Shown in pieces: positions 32,331-41,144 of a stretch of 64,000 bases of DNA. The stretch is from positions 876,391-940,390 of the forward strand of contig NZ_KB933398.1 in the NCBI RefSeq assembly GCF_000392615.1. Reading direction: 5' to 3'. Position numbers and translations under genes: made by a program. A model generated the notes under the pieces. It did not search any database. It had not been told where the DNA came from and saw nothing but the letters and a program-made list of their open reading frames with translations. The first letter of the stretch is position 1. Each line of letters begins with the position of its first letter. This DNA is from Lysinibacillus sphaericus OT4b.31. Lineage in GTDB: Bacteria; Bacillota; Bacilli; Bacillales_A; Planococcaceae.

Positions 32331-32334
32331 TAGC

Positions 32335-32964
32335 ATGATTACAGAGAGCCAATTTTGGCAGTATTTGAATGCACAGCTAGAAATTGAACAAATCGAACGA
32401 GCATATCAAACAGAGCGGCAAGAAGCTTATGAGGGTATTGCCCCGACAATAACAGGTTTTGATAATGGCAGCGGATGTATATATAAATTGGCTTGTGATG
32501 TAGAGGACTATGCTATCTACCTAGTGGAATTAGATGAAAAGCAGAAAAAACGCACGGAGCATATAAACAAGCGTGCTGAAATTTTAAACGAAGCTATCAC
32601 ACTACTCTATGAAGACGAGAAGGTTCAATTTGAGGCTTGGAGAGTTAATTCTGTCCATTCACACCCGGAAGTGTTAAATACGTTGAAAGAGTGCATTAGT
32701 TTTGTTATAGAGCGCGATCAAATAATTGAAGTACCATACGAAATGACAGTTACTGAATGGGATGCTCAAATAGAGGAAATGGACGATGAGGAACTATTTT
32801 CGGATTACTGGGATAGGGATGGTTCGTTCGATGAGGATATTAGGAAGCGGAGAGCGATGGAAAAGCAGTATGGCCGTGTGGATCTATCTGAAAAGGCTTT
32901 ACATAAATATGCTACTAAATACGCTGTGAAAGACCGCTTCCATAAATCAGTCGCAAGCTATTAG
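32335..32964 (+). CDS. Phage protein of unknown function (209 residues)
   Basis: No family is recognised. The chain is acidic and helical, with long charged helices (LDEKQKKRTEHINKRAEILNEAITLLYEDEKVQFEAW) and a C-terminal DLSEKALHKYATKYAVKDRFHKSVASY. AAAGGGGTGA overlaps the end of the preceding gene and serves this start, so the pair is translationally linked. Confidence 0.6.
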   Translation: MITESQFWQYLNAQLEIEQIERAYQTERQEAYEGIAPTITGFDNGSGCIYKLACDVEDYAIYLVELDEKQKKRTEHINKRAEILNEAITLLYEDEKVQFEAWRVNSVHSHPEVLNTLKECISFVIERDQIIEVPYEMTVTEWDAQIEEMDDEELFSDYWDRDGSFDEDIRKRRAMEKQYGRVDLSEKALHKYATKYAVKDRFHKSVASY

Positions 32965-33183
32965 GCTTTGGTGGACCATTAACCAAACTGGTTAACGCTA
33001 GGGTAAGTTATTAGGTAGTGGTATCTGATCCCTCAATAATGAGCAGTGAACCAAGGTTTTGGATATTCCATTATAGAATAAAGGTCTAGTACAAGACGTA
33101 ATTTTAGCGCTGTTATTTCGACTTTTAAATATTGTAGGTACTACATTAGGTTTCAAAGTAACTACAAAGAAAGGAGTTAATCA

Positions 33184-34017
33184 ATGTTTTGTGTAATTCA
33201 GAAAATACAAAAGAAGAAGCTTGATGAGTATGGTGCCGCTAAAGAATTATTAATAGATACAGACACATATACAATCAACGGTGAAGAAATAACGGAATAT
33301 ATTTACCATTACAGTGAAGAACGCTTTGAACGCCCTATACTGGATGCCTACAAGATTAGTATTCATCATTCATATAGAGAAAATGGTAAGGTTAAAAAGA
33401 AACAATGGGCAATCTGTACAATGGGTTATTATGAAATTGTTGAATATTGCTTTGATGATAAGGTTATAAAGTCTGTACTTGATGCAAAGATAGCAGAAAT
33501 GGGCATTAAAAAAAGTCAGTTTTATAGAATGGTTTATGATAAGTTAAATCTGCTGGAAGATTCCATAAGAGTCGAATATGAGGAAACTGAGGAATATAAA
33601 ACCCATAAAGAACACCAAGCAATTTTGACAACACATAGAAATACCAAGAGAGAATTTGAAAAACTATATGGTAAAGACACCTACAACCGTATTTATGATG
33701 TGTACGGCGTAGTTAGAAACAAGGAATACTTAGAACAGTTGATAGCCGCTAAAGGTACAGCAGAAAAAGCACAAAAGGCGCAAGAAGAATATAAAAGACG
33801 TAGCGAGAAAGAGCAGTGGAAACGATTCGAGGAACACTTTGGAAAAGGTGGTGGTAGTTACTCGTCAACAACAAATAGTAACTACAACGAAAATGAAAAA
33901 ACAATGTTAAAAGAAATCTATCGTATGGCATCGAAAAAGTTTCACCCAGATGCTTGTGGTGATGATGGAAGTAAGATGAAGTTTTTAACAAAACTGAAAG
34001 AACAATGGGGGCTGTAA
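33184..34017 (+). CDS. Phage protein with C-terminal J domain
   Basis: The last ~40 residues read TMLKEIYRMASKKFHPDACGDDGSKMKFLTKLKEQWG. This is a short J domain with the essential HPD motif, so the protein probably recruits host DnaK. The first ~200 residues are a separate helical/beta domain of unknown function, joined by a charged linker (~195-235, KRRSEKEQWKRFEEHFGKGGG). AAAGGAG lies seven bases before the ATG. J-domain proteins recur in Firmicute phages, perhaps for replication-complex remodelling. Confidence 0.8.
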   Translation: MFCVIQKIQKKKLDEYGAAKELLIDTDTYTINGEEITEYIYHYSEERFERPILDAYKISIHHSYRENGKVKKKQWAICTMGYYEIVEYCFDDKVIKSVLDAKIAEMGIKKSQFYRMVYDKLNLLEDSIRVEYEETEEYKTHKEHQAILTTHRNTKREFEKLYGKDTYNRIYDVYGVVRNKEYLEQLIAAKGTAEKAQKAQEEYKRRSEKEQWKRFEEHFGKGGGSYSSTTNSNYNENEKTMLKEIYRMASKKFHPDACGDDGSKMKFLTKLKEQWGL

Positions 34018-34076
34018 GTGGCGGTAAATGCTTCGGCATGAATTATTGTTAATATTATAAAGAAAGAGGTAGCATA

Positions 34077-34268
34077 ATGGAACCAATAAAATTAGACGTA
34101 AACGGAGCTTTATATGTATCAGCTGAAAAATTAGAAGGTCCATGTGTAATAGTAGTGTCAGATGGGAAGGCAAAAATGAAACTATTACAAGCATTTGGAA
34201 CAGTGGAAGTCATTGTACAAGATAATAAGGTTTCTCGTATAAATAACAAGGAATCTATTGTATTTTAA
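34077..34268 (+). CDS. xtrA: XtrA/YqaO-like small phage protein
   Basis: The 63-residue protein (IKLDVNGALYVSAEKLEGPCVIVVSDGKAKMKLLQAFGTVEVIVQDNKVSRI) matches the pattern of XtrA and YqaO, small proteins at the early/late border of PBSX-like and skin prophages. Their function is unknown. GAAAGAGGT lies upstream. The gene is followed by a strong terminator, as expected at the end of an early operon. Confidence 0.7.
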   Translation: MEPIKLDVNGALYVSAEKLEGPCVIVVSDGKAKMKLLQAFGTVEVIVQDNKVSRINNKESIVF

Positions 34269-34318
34269 GGTATAATTAGAGATAAAAAAATGAATATATG
34301 TCTATCGAAAAAATCGAG

Positions 34319-34370
34319 GGCAACAAACTAGCGTGGTGTTTAGAACCACCTCTGTTTGTTGCCTTTTTTA
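34319..34370 (+). terminator. Strong terminator ending the early module
   Basis: GGCAACAAAC (34319-34328) pairs with GTTTGTTGCC (34354-34363), enclosing an inner GTGGT/ACCAC hairpin, and is followed by seven T. Confidence 0.9.
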
Positions 34371-34401
34371 TATCAAAAAAAGAGAAAAGGAGGAAGCTAT
34401 A

Positions 34402-34725
34402 TTGCATGTTTTACAAACTTTAGAAAATTTATTAGATACTGTGCAAGGAGCTGCAAAGCAATTTCGAATTGCTCATGATGCATATAAAAAAGAGCTAGAA
34501 ACCGCTTCTAATAGAGCTGTATATAACGAGGTATATGATATATACGAGCGAAGTTATATGGATGCGTTGAAGAACTTCAAGAAAGCCCAAGAATGCGTTA
34601 TTCAGCTAAATCAAAGTGTGTCAAAAATGAAAGGATTTACAAGGGTAAGGTCTATAAAGTTAGCAAAAAAAGTGAAGAAGATAGTAGATGAGCAATTATC
34701 TTATAAAAAAATAGAGCGAATTTAA
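34402..34725 (+). CDS. Small coiled-coil protein preceding the tape measure
   Basis: I do not recognise this 107-residue protein. It is almost wholly helical (VLQTLENLLDTVQGAAKQFRIAHDAYKKELETASNRAVYNEVYDIYERSYMDALKNFKKAQECV) with a basic C terminus. The TTG at 34402 has AAAGGAGG seven bases upstream. It sits 19 bp before the tape-measure gene, where siphophages normally place tail-assembly chaperones; whether it has that role is unknown. Confidence 0.6.
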   Translation: MHVLQTLENLLDTVQGAAKQFRIAHDAYKKELETASNRAVYNEVYDIYERSYMDALKNFKKAQECVIQLNQSVSKMKGFTRVRSIKLAKKVKKIVDEQLSYKKIERI

Positions 34726-34744
34726 GAGAAGGAGAGTTTATATC

Positions 34745-36931
34745 ATGGCTACAATACGTACATCAATACAACTACAAGACCGTTTAAGCCAACCAATGCG
34801 AGCGATGCATAGCGCTGTATCAGTTATGGTAAATCAAATGGAAGCTATGCATGCGGCTTCTGGCAATATGATGGATACTACAAGTATTGAAATTGCGCGT
34901 CGAGAGTTAGCTAGAGCAGCGGATGCATTTAATCAAATAGAAGATGAAATTCGAGAAGCTGACAACGTCCAGCAAAGGTTTAATAATCATATCAGAGATG
35001 GAACTAACGCTGCTGAAGGTTTATTAGGGAAAGTGTTAGCTCTTGTTGCAGCTTATTTATCGTTACAATCGATTAGTGGCGTCGTTCAGTTATCTGATGA
35101 AATGACAAGTGCTAACGCTAGGGTTGGTTCCATTAATGACGGGTTGCAAACAACAGCAGATTTGCAACGAACAATTTTTGATAGTGCGCAACGCACATTC
35201 ACTCCATACTTACAAGTGGCTGATACGGTTGGCAAGCTCGCGGCAAATGCGGGTGAAGTTTTTAATAGTACTAAAGAGATAGTTGCCTTTACAGAGCTTT
35301 TAAATAAATCATTTGCAAATGCTAATACAAATGCGGAAGGAATCGCTTCGGCAACATTGCAATTAAATCAAGCAATGGGATCAGGTGTCCTGCGAGGTGA
35401 GGAATTGAATGCAGTGTTAGAGGCAGCTCCAGGTATAGTACAAAATATTGAAAAATACTTGGGTATAAGTAGAATGCAATTAAGAGAAATGGCTAGTGAT
35501 GGTGAAATAACTGCCGAAATAGTGAAGCAATCTATGTTTGCTGCAGCGAATGATATAAACAAATTATTCGATAGTATGCCTCTAACATGGTCACAAATAT
35601 GGATCCATTTTAAGAATGAAGCGTTATGGGCTTTTAAAGATGTGTTACAACAAATAAATGGGATCTTCAATAGTGATCGATTCGCTGCATTTAGGGAAAG
35701 CGCCAGCCAATCATTGCAGGTAGTTGCAACTCTCGCTAGTTATGCTCTTAGTGCAATCGCTTCGGTGGGTGGATTCATTTACGATAATTGGTCATTTATT
35801 GCACCTATTGTTGGCACTGCTACGGTTGCGCTAGTCGCTTATATGATTGCATTAACAACAGTAAAAACAATTACCACAATCCTCGCTGTACAACAGGGTA
35901 TTCTAGCAGTAAAACAGGCAATAGCTACAGGCGCTACTTATGCTCAAATCGCTGCTCAATACGGTCTAAATGCCGCTTTATATGCGTGTCCAATCACATG
36001 GATTATCTTGGGCATAATTGCACTAGTAGGGATATTGTATTTAGCTATAGCAGTTGTTAATCACTTTGCAGGAACATCTATAAGTGCCACAGGAATTGTT
36101 GCTGGTGCATTTATGGTTCTTGGAACGTATATCTACAACAACGTAGCTTTTTGGTGGAACATATTTTCCTCATTCTGGGAGTATTTCGCAAACGTTTCTA
36201 AAGATAAGACGTATGCAGTGAAAAGATTATTTTACAACTTAGCCAGCAATGTATTAGATTACGCAATATCCATGACAAGTGGATGGGATAAGTTTGCTAC
36301 TAATTTTGTTAATGCAATTATCGATGGTGTTAACCGTGCCGTCGAAGCTTGGAATTGGTTCATTAGTATGTTACCAGATGGTCTCACAACAAAACTCGGT
36401 TGGGAACAAAAGGGTGCTTATGACCATAGAGAATCAATTACAAGTGACTTACAAGGTCTAAAAGGAGCACTGGGTGATTGGGTTGGTGAAGCTCCTGCTG
36501 ACTACTGGGAAGCGCCAAAAATGGAACAAAAATCGCTAGGTGCTGCTTGGGACACAGGTTACAACTGGGGAGCCAATTTGTTTAATAGTGACAGTAAAGG
36601 ACCTGACATACAAAGAAAAGACCCTTGGGCTGATATATTATCAACCTTAGGTAATGCACCAGTTGCCAACGCTGCGGATAGAGAAATCGCTGGTAACACA
36701 GCAAAAATGGCGAAGACAATGGAGGCTACAAACGAGGACTTGAAATATCTGCGTGATATGGCAGATTCTCGAGTAATAAATCGTTATACAACGGAAATCA
36801 CTGTTGAAATGAAGAATGAAAATCACATCAAAAAAGAAATGGACATCGATGGTGTGATTGATCGCTTTGGTGAAAAAGTAGAAGAAGTAGTTGAAATGTT
36901 AGCAGAAGGTGGTCCTACAGATAATCTATAA
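34745..36931 (+). CDS. Phage tail tape-measure protein
   Basis: In siphophages this protein spans the tail tube and sets tail length. The 728-residue chain begins with a tape-measure N-terminal domain: ASIQLQDRLSQPM-like start, LSDEMTSANARVGSINDG, and GVLRGEELNAVLEAAPGIVQNIEKYLGI. A hydrophobic central part (~350-470, e.g. AIASVGGFIYDNWSFIAPIVGTATVALVAYMIAL) and a helical C terminus (RYTTEITVEMKNENHIKKEMDIDGVIDRFGEKVEEVVEMLAEG) follow. The frame is intact behind AGAAGGAGA. No other tail, capsid or packaging gene is present in the element, which is striking. Confidence 0.88.
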   Translation: MATIRTSIQLQDRLSQPMRAMHSAVSVMVNQMEAMHAASGNMMDTTSIEIARRELARAADAFNQIEDEIREADNVQQRFNNHIRDGTNAAEGLLGKVLALVAAYLSLQSISGVVQLSDEMTSANARVGSINDGLQTTADLQRTIFDSAQRTFTPYLQVADTVGKLAANAGEVFNSTKEIVAFTELLNKSFANANTNAEGIASATLQLNQAMGSGVLRGEELNAVLEAAPGIVQNIEKYLGISRMQLREMASDGEITAEIVKQSMFAAANDINKLFDSMPLTWSQIWIHFKNEALWAFKDVLQQINGIFNSDRFAAFRESASQSLQVVATLASYALSAIASVGGFIYDNWSFIAPIVGTATVALVAYMIALTTVKTITTILAVQQGILAVKQAIATGATYAQIAAQYGLNAALYACPITWIILGIIALVGILYLAIAVVNHFAGTSISATGIVAGAFMVLGTYIYNNVAFWWNIFSSFWEYFANVSKDKTYAVKRLFYNLASNVLDYAISMTSGWDKFATNFVNAIIDGVNRAVEAWNWFISMLPDGLTTKLGWEQKGAYDHRESITSDLQGLKGALGDWVGEAPADYWEAPKMEQKSLGAAWDTGYNWGANLFNSDSKGPDIQRKDPWADILSTLGNAPVANAADREIAGNTAKMAKTMEATNEDLKYLRDMADSRVINRYTTEITVEMKNENHIKKEMDIDGVIDRFGEKVEEVVEMLAEGGPTDNL

Positions 36932-36984
36932 CTAACCTTTTAAGGTTTATTTCCTAATTGAAGATAAGAAATGAGGCGATTTCT

Positions 36985-37413
36985 TTGAGTAAAGCTATAG
37001 ATTTTTCTGAAGCTTACGCGTTTACAGCAAACACTATAGGAGAAATGCTGGTAATGAAAGTTGTTCATAAACTTACTGGTGTTGCAATCTATACGAAACG
37101 AAAAAAGATATTGAATAAAGCTCATTTACGTGGTGAAATTTATTCTTTTCGAGAGTATTTGTTTGAACGGAATGGATTAGAACAAATAGTGCTGGACAGT
37201 CTTGCAAAAGAACACGAGATTGATACGTCCGGTAAAAATTTAAGGGGAATTCTTGATAAAATTTCAGCATTACAAGATAACAAACGTTACATTGATGTAA
37301 CTAGTGAAGAAGTGCAGCACATGCATGAAGAAGTGGATGATGGTAAGCATTTAGGTGAAGTATTGAAAGCTATGGGGAAAACGAAATCAAAAAGAGTTGC
37401 TGCGCTCAAATAG
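36985..37413 (+). CDS. Phage protein of unknown function, paralog of the 40815 gene
   Basis: The protein reads FTANTIGEMLVMKVVHKLTGVAIYTKRKK ... YSFREYLFERNGLEQIVLDSLAKEHEIDTSGKNLRGILDKISAL. It aligns without large gaps to the product of 40815-41144 (NTAGILTLKLIHKVEGIVL ... YKRCMFEEDGALVFMVKYVASLFDIDYKGKGL). No function is recognised. The TTG at 36985, behind GAGG, is preferred to a TTG at 36958 that lacks a ribosome site. It directly follows the tape-measure gene. Confidence 0.6.
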   Translation: MSKAIDFSEAYAFTANTIGEMLVMKVVHKLTGVAIYTKRKKILNKAHLRGEIYSFREYLFERNGLEQIVLDSLAKEHEIDTSGKNLRGILDKISALQDNKRYIDVTSEEVQHMHEEVDDGKHLGEVLKAMGKTKSKRVAALK

Positions 37414-37552
37414 CCAAAGTAACTTAAATAAAACAATCTAGCCGCTTCTCAATGTTGTAAAGGATTAAAAATTACAATAACTGGAAGCGGTAGTATGTAT
37501 CTGGTATATTCTCTGTAAATTATGTATATTTGTATACTAGGAGGGGATGATT

Positions 37553-38002
37553 TTGGGGATATTCAATAAGAATACTAAAGATTTATCTATAGGTGTACCT
37601 CATGTTGATGGTTTACCGATTTCTGAAGGAGTTTTTGTAAAGGTAACAACGAGTTCCGATAAAATTGTATTCGAAAATGGTAAAGATCGTTATGAACTTA
37701 GTGCAGAGAAATTAACGAATATTCATCATAAAACAGAGGTAGAAATTCAAAAAAGCGTAAGTAGCTCAATTGGCGGTGCTATTGGTGGTTATGTGCTATT
37801 TGGAGCTTTAGGGGCGATGATAGGCGGTCGCAGTAAAGAACATGTTTCGCGCAACTTACAAGTCTTTTTAATTTTCGAATACGAAGATGACCAGAAGGAT
37901 AAAAAATATATTTCTTTCGATATGACTTATACTCCAAAAGCAAGGCAAATTAACATGGAGTTTTTCGGAAAAAAGGTTTTACCAAAAAATATTCAACTTT
38001 AA
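37553..38002 (+). CDS. Glycine-zipper protein of unknown function
   Basis: A beta-rich N-terminal part (EGVFVKVTTSSDKIVFENGKDRYELSAEKLTNIHHKTEVEI) looks like a small PH-like domain. A glycine zipper follows (SSSIGGAIGGYVLFGALGAMIGGRS), a membrane-associating motif, and then a second beta segment (NLQVFLIFEYEDDQKDKKYISFDMTY). It may attach to or perturb a membrane. The TTG at 37553 fits TAGGAGGGG at 37538-37546; the ATG at 37547 abuts that site. It ends 15 bp before the putative nuclease gene, so the two probably form one unit. Confidence 0.6.
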   Translation: MGIFNKNTKDLSIGVPHVDGLPISEGVFVKVTTSSDKIVFENGKDRYELSAEKLTNIHHKTEVEIQKSVSSSIGGAIGGYVLFGALGAMIGGRSKEHVSRNLQVFLIFEYEDDQKDKKYISFDMTYTPKARQINMEFFGKKVLPKNIQL

Positions 38003-38017
38003 TGGGAGTGTGGAAAT

Positions 38018-39853
38018 TTGCAGATACGTAAATTAGAAAATATAAAAGGAGAAAATTTATTAAAGCTTATAAAAGATCATTGTCAACAAAATGAAACAAA
38101 CAGAGCGATTGAATTATTAAAAAAATCAGGTATTTGTATAAATACATTTGGCGGGGGTAGGCCAAATAAGAATGAAATATTTAAAAAAGCAATTGAAGCA
38201 ATTAATAAACAAGAAAATTCCAATGTACAATTAAAGCGATTTATTGAAGAAATAAATATTTTAAACACCGTTTATAAAGATTTTAATCAAAATCATATGT
38301 CTACGATTGAGGAAAACGTGCCTGCTAATGAACATTTTGGAGCATATCTAATAGCTTTAGAATTAAAATTAAGGAGTTTACATAGTGAACTATCAGAAGA
38401 AAATGGAAATATATCGGAAAACATAATTCAATCTACAGGGGCTATTTTAAAATATTTTAATCATAAAGGGTTTAAGATAAATAGCAGTTACTTTTCTTTT
38501 AGCAAGGAAAGTATAGAACAAGTAAAGCAACATTTTAAACTTGCTTCAGATCATTTATTGTTATCCAAGATAACTGAATTATGGACATATTATGATATTC
38601 CTTTACAAAAAACTGGAGATACATATGTTATAAGTTCTATAGGTAATCTTATGGCCCAAGCTAAAAATGTATCACATATGACTTTTATGGATAAACGGAT
38701 AGCTAAAATGACTAGTGATGCTTATTACGACTTTATTACAAGACATGTTTATAAGAACAAAGCTGCTTTACCACCAAATCATTATAATTCATCAAATGAG
38801 AAAACCTCTGCTGAGTTTTTAATGAGGTATCTTAACATTCCTGATATGAATTTTTTCATTAATAACATTCCTCTAAATATTTTATTGAGGGCTTATACCG
38901 TTTTAGAGCAAGCTTCTAAAGACTTTATAAATGAGAATGCACTCTATAGTAGTAATCGTTTAGATGAAGTCTGCATAATACTAAGTAAATCTCAATGGAG
39001 AAAAAAGTTCGAAGCTGCTGGTATCCCTTACAAATATGTGAAACAATTAATGGAATTTATGACGTTTTCTAAACAGTCTAATGACTTATTTGATTGTCCT
39101 TTCATTGAATTTGAAGACAAGTTATTAACGGTACCTTCTGTAAACTTAAATACAGATTCTTCAAGGGCTATATTATTAAATGCAAGTAAAAATAAAGTTA
39201 ATTTAGGGGATAAAGGATTAACTTTTGAGAAAGTTATTTTAGATACACTTAAATCTCAAGGAATTAAATGCATCTCTAAAAAAAAGCATGAAAATGGGAC
39301 TGATTATGAATGTGATGCGATTTTTTCTATGGGCGATACATTATATTTAGTAGAAATAAAAAATTGGAATATACCAACTACTTATAAAGCATATTCTTAT
39401 TATCTTGATGATCTAAATAAAACAATAAATCAACTTAATAGGATAGTGGATTTTTATTTAAGAAAAGACAACTTTAATGAAATTCAATCAGAATTAGAAG
39501 TATCAAATATTAAGCGAATTAAAAAAATTATCTTAACAAATATATCAGTTGGAATGAATTCATTGAATTCAGATATTTATTTAATTGATGATACAATGTT
39601 TAGGGGTTATTTTACTAGGACTTCTCCTAAAAAAGTAGAGACACAGAATCTTAATTTGACTATTCATTCTAACTTTGAAAAATTTTATAATGGTGAAATT
39701 AGCGACTGTCAATTTAACGATTTTATTAATATTAAACCGTTATTGGACTATCAAATTAGGCGATTAGAAGAGTATGAATTTGAACCGTTTGCAGATTTAG
39801 GAATAAAACTCAAAGATTACACTTTTAAAAATTTGTATATTGAAAAAGTTTAG
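38018..39853 (+). CDS. Putative PD-(D/E)XK nuclease with large helical N-terminal region
   Basis: The first ~390 residues are helical and unlike anything I know. Residues ~395-500 carry a restriction-endonuclease-like core: LTFEKVILDTLKSQGIKC (Glu404), DYECDAIFSMG (Asp433) and LYLVEIKNW (Glu446, Lys448). The spacing D-x12-ExK is that of NERD/Mrr-type nucleases. DNA cleavage is inferred; the target is unknown. The start is TTG at 38018, with GGGAG ten bases upstream. Composition is very AT-rich (Asn, Lys, Ile) compared with flanking phage genes, typical of defence cargo. Confidence 0.65.
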   Translation: MQIRKLENIKGENLLKLIKDHCQQNETNRAIELLKKSGICINTFGGGRPNKNEIFKKAIEAINKQENSNVQLKRFIEEINILNTVYKDFNQNHMSTIEENVPANEHFGAYLIALELKLRSLHSELSEENGNISENIIQSTGAILKYFNHKGFKINSSYFSFSKESIEQVKQHFKLASDHLLLSKITELWTYYDIPLQKTGDTYVISSIGNLMAQAKNVSHMTFMDKRIAKMTSDAYYDFITRHVYKNKAALPPNHYNSSNEKTSAEFLMRYLNIPDMNFFINNIPLNILLRAYTVLEQASKDFINENALYSSNRLDEVCIILSKSQWRKKFEAAGIPYKYVKQLMEFMTFSKQSNDLFDCPFIEFEDKLLTVPSVNLNTDSSRAILLNASKNKVNLGDKGLTFEKVILDTLKSQGIKCISKKKHENGTDYECDAIFSMGDTLYLVEIKNWNIPTTYKAYSYYLDDLNKTINQLNRIVDFYLRKDNFNEIQSELEVSNIKRIKKIILTNISVGMNSLNSDIYLIDDTMFRGYFTRTSPKKVETQNLNLTIHSNFEKFYNGEISDCQFNDFINIKPLLDYQIRRLEEYEFEPFADLGIKLKDYTFKNLYIEKV

Positions 39854-40034
39854 AATCTTAAAATCAAGGTACGGGTTTTCCAATTTTTATTGGCCAATTC
39901 TTTTAAATAATACAAATTAATTTTAATGAAGATGGGCTTGGGGAAGAATTGTCTTTTATAATATAGATTGGGATAAATAAACTTTGAAATTTAACACAGT
40001 TATATACCGCTTCTGATAATAAAGCATCTACTCA

Positions 40035-40133
40035 TCTGATCTGCCCCGTAAAAGTTAGACACCAATCTAACTTTTACGGGGGTTTTAGAAGTTGCTTAAC
40101 TAAATATGTCTAACTTTTTTGGGTCAGATCACA
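40035..40133. repeat. Possible miniature IS3-family remnant
   Basis: TCTGATCTGCCCCGTAAAAG... at the left and TGTGATCTGACCCAAAAAAG... read inward from the right are inverted copies (21 of 26 positions) ending in AAAGTTAGAC, a common IS3-family end. Only ~47 bp lie between. Outer AAAGCATCT (40020s) and AGATGCTTT (near 40143) add another inverted pair. Confidence 0.5.
40044..40088 (+). terminator. Perfect 16-bp stem terminator
   Basis: CCCCGTAAAAGTTAGA (40044-40059) pairs with TCTAACTTTTACGGGG (40066-40081), followed by GTTTT. It lies inside the IS3-like remnant and would stop transcripts from the nuclease gene. Confidence 0.7.
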
Positions 40134-40165
40134 TCTCTGGGCAGATGCTTTTTGTTATGCTGCTA

Positions 40166-40381
40166 CTAAATTTTATCGCCGTTTTCTAATATGAAATGAC
40201 TTTCGAATGTTACATCTAAAGCAGTAGCTATTTCTTTCAATTCGGATTCACTGAAATTATCGCGCTTCATTTTATTGTGGAGGTTTTGTCTAGTTTGACC
40301 TAGTTTTTCAGCCAGATCTGATACACTCATATTCTTTCTACCAAGTATAATTTTAATTTTTTCGGTTGTTTTTAGCTCCAT
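40166..40381 (-). CDS. Small XRE-family regulator
   Basis: This 71-residue protein has a full HTH: TTEKIKIILGRKNMSVSDLAEKLGQTRQNLHNKMKRDNFSESELKEIATALDV. It probably controls its own promoter and the divergent gene group starting at 40815, across a gap holding ATTTACAATGTAAAT and several TGTAC motifs. The ATG at 40381 is preferred to an upstream GTG because GGGTG precedes it at five bases. Confidence 0.85.
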   Translation of the reverse strand: MELKTTEKIKIILGRKNMSVSDLAEKLGQTRQNLHNKMKRDNFSESELKEIATALDVTFESHFILENGDKI

Positions 40382-40814
40382 GAGAACACCCACTTTCTAT
40401 ATTGTTATTGTATCATAAAAAGTATTTAAATAAACCATTAAATGTACTTTGTAAATAAAATAGTGTACAAAACTATTTACAATGTAAATTATAAAGTGTA
40501 CACTGTGATTAGTAACAGGACAGCATATCAAATAGACAATCTAAGGTTAGTCGGTAAATAGACTAGAAATAGCCGACAAATTACAAAAGCAGATGTATAT
40601 ATGGTCAGACTATCGGATTTAGAAAGCCAGCGAATAGCTCAAGTTTTGATTAAAGGCTATATGCAGTTATTTATAAAGGGAAAGACAGGAAATAAAAGAA
40701 AAAATTTTAATCTAGTGTAATAGATTCTTAGTTTTTTGGTCATAATGTTGAAAATGATAGATTTTAACTTTAGAAAAGCTGCTTTGAAAAATAATACAGA
40801 GGTTGGGTGAGAGG
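40382..40814. promoter_or_regulatory. Regulatory gap with operator-like repeats
   Basis: ATTTACAATGTAAAT (40475-40489) is a 15-bp odd-centre palindrome. TGTACTTTGTAAATA (40443), TGTACAAAACTATT (40464) and GTGTACACTG (40497) repeat parts of it. The regulator's probable minus-strand -10 TACAAT lies near 40409. A 39-codon frame at 40600-40719 (MVRLSDLESQRIAQVLIKGY...) has no ribosome site and may be a gene fragment. Confidence 0.5.
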
Positions 40815-41144
40815 ATGAAAAGTAAAATTTATAGCGGTAGATTTTTGATTTGTAGCGATAACACAGCAGGTATTTTAACTTTGAAACTTATACACAAAGT
40901 AGAAGGTATTGTGCTACATGAATGGAAAGAAAAAGTTAAGAGTGAACGTGAAGCTACTATATCTTTAGAGGCCTATAAACGTTGTATGTTTGAAGAGGAT
41001 GGTGCTCTGGTATTTATGGTTAAATATGTAGCTAGTCTTTTTGATATAGACTACAAAGGGAAAGGTTTAATCGAAATTACTGAGTTGATAAAACAAAAAG
41101 CAAAAGACTTGGAAGAGGAGGAGAAAACAATATGTATTCAGTAA
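40815..41144 (+). CDS. Phage protein of unknown function, paralog of the 36985 gene
   Basis: The 109-residue protein (MKSKIYSGRFLICSDNTAGILTLKLIHKVEGIVLHEWKEK ... ISLEAYKRCMFEEDGALVFMVKYVASLFDIDYKGKGLIEI) is homologous to the product of 36985-37413. GGGTGA is four bases before the ATG at 40815; a TTG at 40803 is an alternative. It begins a three-gene operon in which each gene overlaps the next. Confidence 0.6.
   Translation: MKSKIYSGRFLICSDNTAGILTLKLIHKVEGIVLHEWKEKVKSEREATISLEAYKRCMFEEDGALVFMVKYVASLFDIDYKGKGLIEITELIKQKAKDLEEEEKTICIQ

Noticed and set aside
40600..40719. 39-codon frame MVRLSDLESQRIAQVLIKGY...
   Set aside because: No ribosome site and an upstream stop; at most a gene fragment in the regulatory gap.
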